From: CAZJRB01 sp964547995
GTDB taxonomy: Bacteria; Planctomycetota; Planctomycetia; Pirellulales; Thermoguttaceae
Assembly (NCBI GenBank): GCA_964547995.1
Contig: CAZJRB010000112.1
Location: forward strand, 1 to 24,481
DNA length: 24,481 nt
Direction of reading: 5' to 3'
Shown here piece by piece: positions 20,207-24,481 of the stretch. Under the pieces are notes generated by a model, which did not search any database, had not been told where the DNA came from, and saw only the letters and a program-made list of their open reading frames with translations. How positions within the stretch are numbered: the stretch's first letter is position 1; every line of letters begins with the position of its first letter. The translations under genes were made by a program, and so were the position numbers.

Positions 20207-23200
20207 ATGGCTATCACCTCGGCCGAAGAACTCCTTGATCTGCTGGAAAAGAGCGATCTGCTCGGACCGAAGCGTTTGGAGGAGGTTCGGGCGATGATCC
20301 AGGAGGGTGATAATGCCAAAATGTTGGCCGGCAGCCTGGTAAAGTCCGGATGGCTTTCGCGGAGGCAGGCCGCCCAACTCCTGGCAGGCCGGACGCTGCC
20401 GAAACGCGGGGGGGCCAAACCGGCTGCCGCATCGCCGAAGCGAGCCGGCATCAAGCAAGCCGCCCCGTTGCCCAGGCGGGAAAAAATCAAACCCGGCGCC
20501 ATACCGCCGCCCGCCGGCAAGCCGGGCAGAAGCGGCCGCGCCGCCGCGGAAGACCTTCCCGATGCCGGCAAGGCCACTCCCGGGTCCGGCCAAGAACGCC
20601 GTGCCGGAAAGCGGGGATTTCTCGCAACTCCCCAGCAGAAGATCATTGCGGGGGTGCTCGCCGTCGGATTGCTCGTCGTACTCGCACTGCTGATACCTTT
20701 CTTGGCCGGTTCCCGCAAGTCGCCGGAAGACGAAGTGGCAAAAACCGGATCGACCGGAAAACCATCCGACTTCAACGATCCGGAAGGCGAAGTGCTCGAT
20801 CTTGATGCACCGGCCCCTTCTCCGCCGCCCGCCGATCCGGCCGAGACGGTATCGCAGGGCAACGAGACGGGCGATTCCGAGTTGCCGGCGCTCCCGGTCA
20901 CGCGGGATCTGGCGCTGTGGCTGGCGGCCGACGCCGGCGTGGTCCGTCACGACGACGACCGCGTGGAGAGTTGGGGGGACTTGCTGACCGGCGATAATCA
21001 AGAGGCGGAAGATGCCCGTCAGGAAAGCCCGGAGCGGCGGCCCGCGTGGGTCGACGCCGCGGTCGGCGATAAGCCGGCGATCCGGTTCGACGGCAAAACC
21101 AACCTGGTCACCTCGTCCTTTGACTCGGCCAAAGATCAAACGGTCGTTGCGGTCTTCTCGCCGGCCGCGCGGGGCGACGGCTCGTACGGCGCCCAGTTAT
21201 TCAACGGCAAGACCGAATCGCGGATCGTACTCGCGATCGGAAGCGACTGGACGCTGGGCGCGTGGTTGATGACCACCGAGAAGTCCGGGGATACGAAGAG
21301 CTTGTCGCTGCAAAAGGACCACCCGGTAGTCGCCACTTACGTCTACGACAACACGAAGAACCGTGCCGAATTGCGGATCAACGGCACTCCGCAGAAAACA
21401 ACGACGGCTTCCCACTCGGCCGAAGGAACGTCGGAGAAATGGATCGGCTCCCATTACGAAGGCAATGGCTTCTTCCAGGGCGATATTGCCGAGTTGCTGG
21501 TTTACAACAGTGCCTTGTCGGAAGACGAATGCCGGAAAGTCGAAAGCTACCTGGGCGAGAGATACGAATTGGAAATGGCCGATACGCCGACCGGCGAGGC
21601 CGTCGCCAAAACGCCCGAAGAGACACCTAAAGAAACTCCCCAGGGAACTCCTGAAGGGTCTTCCGGGCAGGGAGGCAAACTCGTCTTCGACTTCGAAACC
21701 GGCGATCTGCAGGGCTGGGCCGTCGTCGAGGGGGAATTCCAGAGCATCGTCAGCGACAAAGACAAGGGACCGGGCAACAAAGACGTCAAGAAGCAAGGAA
21801 AATACTACCTCGACACGCACGCAGGGGGCGGCAACGCTCAGAAGGGAGTCGTCGAATCACCCGTCTTCGTCCTGGAAAAACCCGAAATCAAGTGCCTGCT
21901 CGCCGGCGGCAACCACAATAACACCGTCTTCCGGATCGAAACGCTCGACGGCAAGCAGGTCCGCACGATCAAGGCAAACAGCCATGCCCTTAAGGAGATG
22001 GCCGTCAGCAACCTCAATGGGGTCGTCGGTCAAAAACTCGTCTTGAAACTAGTGGACAAGACCCACCACAGGGACAAGGGCTTCATGTTGCTCGACAACG
22101 TGAGGATCCCCGGCCGGATCGACGTCGAAGCCACGAAAGAGCGATGGCGGAAACTCAAGTTGCCCGACGACGTCATCGCGGCGGTCGGGGCGGGGACGGC
22201 AGCAAAAACAACAGAAGACCCGGCAACTAAACCCGATCCCGCGAAAACACCCGCCGAACCAACCGCCGGCAGCACCGGGGGCAATCTCGTCTTCCTCAAC
22301 CTCGACGACAAGTCGGGCCAGTTGCGCGACGCGTCGGGCAACAACCACCATGGAAAGGTCCAGGGAGCGGTGGCCTATGGTGAAGAGGGCAAACACGACA
22401 ATGCCGTGCGCTTCGACGGCAACGGGCACGTTGTCATCCAGGGCTCCGATCAGTTCAACCACAACGCCGACTTCACCTGGACCGCGTGGGTCAAAACGAC
22501 GGAAAACGATACGAAAATCATCGCCTTCGCTCCCATAGGCAACAGGGGGAAGAAGGGGCAGAAGTTCCTTTCCCTGCAAGGCGGCAAACTCAGGTTCACG
22601 TCGCACCAGGTGGGCCAGTTCAGCGGAAAGGCAACCGTCAACGACGACCAGTGGCATCATGTCGCTGTGGTGGCGCAGTCCAATATCCAGGGTGATAAGG
22701 ATAAAGTTACCCTCTACGTCGACGGCAAGCCGGACGGCGACAAGGGCAACTGGAGCTACGACAAAGAGCCGCAGGACGGCTTCGTAATGAAGCTCGGGAT
22801 TGTCACCGACACCAGGAGCCGCTTCAAGGGGGCGCTCGACGGCGTGACCGTCTGGAGCCGCGCGCTGAAACCCAACGAAATCGCCGCCACCAAGGCCCCC
22901 CTGGTCAGCGCGTTCAAGACCCTGCGGACAACCGGTGCGCTGAAACCGCTGGATAAGCCCTCCACCAACAAGGTTCAGCCCATCGGCAAGCTCGTGCTGA
23001 AACCGGGGCAAACCGTCGATCTGGAACTGGTCGGCGGCCGGACCGCCGTTCGCCCGCCGCGGCAAATCGAAATGGACAAAGGCAAGAACCAATGGCCCAT
23101 CTACCTGGTGGCGAAGGGCCGGGGCGATGCGCCGAAGCGGGCCCCCATCGCGAGAGTTTTGCTCAAGGAAGACACGCTCTATTTCCAGTGGGCGCAGGGG

Positions 23201-23905
23201 CTGAGCCCCAAACACGTCAACGGCCTGTTGAATTGCGGCTTGAACGTTTCGGTCGACGACAAGTCGCGTTTCCTGCCGCTGGGCCGGCCGCAGGTCATCG
23301 AGCCGGCGACCGTCAACCTGAAAACCGGGACCAGCAAGGTCGTGTTGCCCGCCGAGCGGCTTCCGGCGCCCGAGCTGCTGCAGATGGAAATCGTGCGTCT
23401 CGAAGGCGGATTTCCCCCGACGAAGTACTCGGCGGGCCGGACCCTCGCCCCCAACGGCCAAACCGGGATCGCATTCGATGCGGACAATATCCCGAATTTC
23501 GGGATAGGCGTGAAGTTCAACGCCGGCGCCCACCCCGCGATCGAGGTTGGCGCCATGATCCAATACACCCTGCTGAACCCGCAACCCACGCTCTTCCGGT
23601 TCAAGGAAGCCGAACAATACATGCGACAACTCGCGGGGCAACAACAACAACTGTACGTACAGTTGAGGGCCGCGGGGAATGACAAGAGAAAGCAGGGCGA
23701 GGTCAACAAAAAGCTCAAGCCAATCCAGCAGGAGATCGGGAAGTTCGAAAGCCTGGGGCAACTCCTCTCCAAGCTCAAAGACAAGCCGGGCAAAATCCAC
23801 TTCCGCATCTTCACGATGGTCGACGGCGAACACGAGGTGACGCTGTTGCAGTCCTTCGCGCCTGCGGGAGGCGAGGAGCAGGCAGCGGCGCCGAACGGGT
23901 TGTAG
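20207..23905 (+). CDS. Giant single-pass membrane protein with kinase-type N-terminal helper domain and LamG/ConA-like domains
   Basis: The function is unknown; it is probably an envelope protein binding carbohydrate or protein ligands. The 1232-residue product begins with a helical domain (about 1-62, ...LVKSGWLSRRQAAQLLAG) that in planctomycetes normally stands before Ser/Thr protein kinases, but no kinase follows. A Lys/Pro/Ala linker leads to a membrane helix (about 146-168, IIAGVLAVGLLVVLALLIPF) and a Pro/Asp-rich spacer. Outside come a first ConA-like domain (about 234-450, ALWLAADAG to YLGERYEL), a Thr/Pro/Glu spacer, a beta-sandwich domain (about 490-635, ending LLDNVRIPG), a second LamG domain (about 692-890) and a conserved-looking beta-rich C-terminal part (about 925-1130). 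A Gln/Lys-rich coiled segment (about 1134-1193) closes it. ATG 20207 has GGGAG 5-6 bases upstream; a GTG 15 bases earlier is less likely. Confidence 0.87.
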   Translation: MAITSAEELLDLLEKSDLLGPKRLEEVRAMIQEGDNAKMLAGSLVKSGWLSRRQAAQLLAGRTLPKRGGAKPAAASPKRAGIKQAAPLPRREKIKPGAIPPPAGKPGRSGRAAAEDLPDAGKATPGSGQERRAGKRGFLATPQQKIIAGVLAVGLLVVLALLIPFLAGSRKSPEDEVAKTGSTGKPSDFNDPEGEVLDLDAPAPSPPPADPAETVSQGNETGDSELPALPVTRDLALWLAADAGVVRHDDDRVESWGDLLTGDNQEAEDARQESPERRPAWVDAAVGDKPAIRFDGKTNLVTSSFDSAKDQTVVAVFSPAARGDGSYGAQLFNGKTESRIVLAIGSDWTLGAWLMTTEKSGDTKSLSLQKDHPVVATYVYDNTKNRAELRINGTPQKTTTASHSAEGTSEKWIGSHYEGNGFFQGDIAELLVYNSALSEDECRKVESYLGERYELEMADTPTGEAVAKTPEETPKETPQGTPEGSSGQGGKLVFDFETGDLQGWAVVEGEFQSIVSDKDKGPGNKDVKKQGKYYLDTHAGGGNAQKGVVESPVFVLEKPEIKCLLAGGNHNNTVFRIETLDGKQVRTIKANSHALKEMAVSNLNGVVGQKLVLKLVDKTHHRDKGFMLLDNVRIPGRIDVEATKERWRKLKLPDDVIAAVGAGTAAKTTEDPATKPDPAKTPAEPTAGSTGGNLVFLNLDDKSGQLRDASGNNHHGKVQGAVAYGEEGKHDNAVRFDGNGHVVIQGSDQFNHNADFTWTAWVKTTENDTKIIAFAPIGNRGKKGQKFLSLQGGKLRFTSHQVGQFSGKATVNDDQWHHVAVVAQSNIQGDKDKVTLYVDGKPDGDKGNWSYDKEPQDGFVMKLGIVTDTRSRFKGALDGVTVWSRALKPNEIAATKAPLVSAFKTLRTTGALKPLDKPSTNKVQPIGKLVLKPGQTVDLELVGGRTAVRPPRQIEMDKGKNQWPIYLVAKGRGDAPKRAPIARVLLKEDTLYFQWAQGLSPKHVNGLLNCGLNVSVDDKSRFLPLGRPQVIEPATVNLKTGTSKVVLPAERLPAPELLQMEIVRLEGGFPPTKYSAGRTLAPNGQTGIAFDADNIPNFGIGVKFNAGAHPAIEVGAMIQYTLLNPQPTLFRFKEAEQYMRQLAGQQQQLYVQLRAAGNDKRKQGEVNKKLKPIQQEIGKFESLGQLLSKLKDKPGKIHFRIFTMVDGEHEVTLLQSFAPAGGEEQAAAPNGL

Positions 23906-23978
23906 GTTATTAAAAGAGAGAGAAAAAGCACTGTCATGGCCGAATTTGCTTTTTGAGATGGGCGCGTACGTTGATCGC

Positions 23979-24059
<81 letters not shown>

Positions 24060-24060
<1 letters not shown>

Positions 24061-24126
24061 CCGCGTTTCGCCATTCGGCTGAAGTGTTACTCAATTTTCA
24101 ATTTTCATTTTACAATTTTCAATTTC
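24060..24126 (+). repeat. 67-bp direct repeat, copy 1 (AT-rich end)
   Basis: This stretch, beginning CCCGCGTTTCGCCATTCGGC and ending in TCAATTTT/ACAATTT runs, recurs at 24309-24375 with one mismatch. It is far more AT-rich than the surroundings. CGGCTGAAGTGTTAC (24076-24090) is inverted at 24127-24141 with two mismatches, flanking the AT-rich part. Confidence 0.85.
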
Positions 24127-24144
24127 GTGATACTTCAGCCGTCT

Positions 24145-24176
24145 GCAGTACGATGGCCTTCCAAGGCCGTCGCTGC
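24145..24176. repeat. Short hairpin related to the 5357-5601 element cores
   Basis: GATGGCCTT (24152-24160) pairs with AAGGCCGTC (24163-24171), flanked by GCAG and CTGC. The GTACGATGGC start is shared with elements 2 and 3 at 5385 and 5498, where it begins the core hairpin arms. It looks like a minimal relative of that family. Confidence 0.5.
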
Positions 24177-24201
24177 AAACATATTGAGAAATCGCAAGTC
24201 C

Positions 24202-24292
24202 TGTAGGGAACGCCCTCTGTGGCATTCCGGGCGCAACGGCCATCAACGCTGCCTGGCCGATCCGCGGAACGGCACAGAGGCCGTTCCCTACA
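24202..24292. repeat. 91-bp element with 28-bp terminal inverted repeats
   Basis: The arm at 24202-24229, beginning TGTAGGGAACGCCCTCTGTG, is inverted at 24265-24292 with three mismatches. The interior is only 35 bases long and non-coding. The compact form is like a non-autonomous miniature transposable element. It sits between the two copies of the 67-bp direct repeat. Confidence 0.68.
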
Positions 24293-24308
24293 ATTTCCCC
24301 GGGAAAAA

Positions 24309-24375
24309 CCCGCGTTTCGCCATTCGGCTGAAGTGTTACTCAATTTTCAATTTTCATTTTACAATTTACAATTTC
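24309..24375 (+). repeat. 67-bp direct repeat, copy 2 (AT-rich end)
   Basis: This is the second copy of 24060-24126, shifted by 249 bases and differing at one base (A for T at the equivalent of 24119). The bases from 24376 to 24453 are pyrimidine-rich and hold nothing else I can identify. Confidence 0.85.
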
Positions 24376-24453
24376 CCACTCCCAGCCCCTAATCCCTACC
24401 CCCTCTTCTCTTCCCAAATCCCAAATCCGGGTGCTCGTGCTGCCCGTCTGCGG

Positions 24454-24480
24454 CGCGCGGGTGCCACTGCTGGCTTGCCC
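24454..24480 (+). repeat. Second copy of the left end of the 23979 element, cut by the window edge
   Basis: The 27 bases starting CGCGCGGGTGCCACTGCTGG are identical to 23976-24002. The element presumably continues past the end of the window, so the right arm cannot be checked. Confidence 0.75.
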
Positions 24481-24481
24481 G

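Overview
The window looks like a chromosomal segment of a planctomycete (Planctomycetota, probably Pirellulales-like). This rests on the GC-rich sequence, the kinase-type N-terminal helper domain and LamG/ConA-like sandwich domains in one giant membrane-anchored protein (20207-23905), a secreted protein with a 'GDAWWELAE' helical repeat (3155-4615), WD40 proteins, and intergenic DNA packed with palindromic elements. The assignment is an inference from protein families; there is no rRNA in the window.

Layout. 1-5200: a UvrA-family ATPase on the plus strand meets, tail to tail, a secreted helical-repeat protein and an AroH-type chorismate mutase on the minus strand. 5201-5696: three back-to-back hairpin elements with terminal inverted repeats. 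5697-6585: two small heat-shock proteins in one minus-strand operon. 7044-10692: a compact five-gene type II fatty-acid-synthase-like operon (hotdog dehydratase, FabG reductase, unusual long acyl carrier protein, second hotdog dehydratase, KAS II synthase) behind a good promoter. It carries reduction, dehydration and condensation but no malonyl transferase, enoyl reductase or carrier activator, so it must borrow these or make a special acyl chain. 10693-11519: a long non-coding stretch with a promoter and several strong stems, a candidate structured RNA. 11520-11963: a single-domain Rcp1-like response regulator.

11964-17742 is the accessory heart of the window. Right after the response regulator lies a C-terminal scrap of a sulfatase gene. 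It is followed by a TATAAT box and a tight three-gene operon that reads as less GC-rich than its surroundings: an unrecognised 452-residue protein, a 655-residue protein with two phospholipase-D/Tdp1-type HxK...SAN motifs, and a 733-residue SNF2/RapA-like SF2 helicase whose ATG overlaps the preceding stop codon. Helicase plus PLD nuclease plus a novel partner suggests a nucleic-acid-targeting defence module. I do not recognise it as a complete named system, and it is my main candidate for something undescribed.

17777-24481 returns to host-type genes: a ChaN/Tiki-like secreted protein, an intergenic four-hairpin repeat, an eight-repeat WD40 protein, and, divergently transcribed from it, the very large anchored LamG protein. 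The last 576 bases are a dense array of several different repeat families, some of them duplicated within the window.
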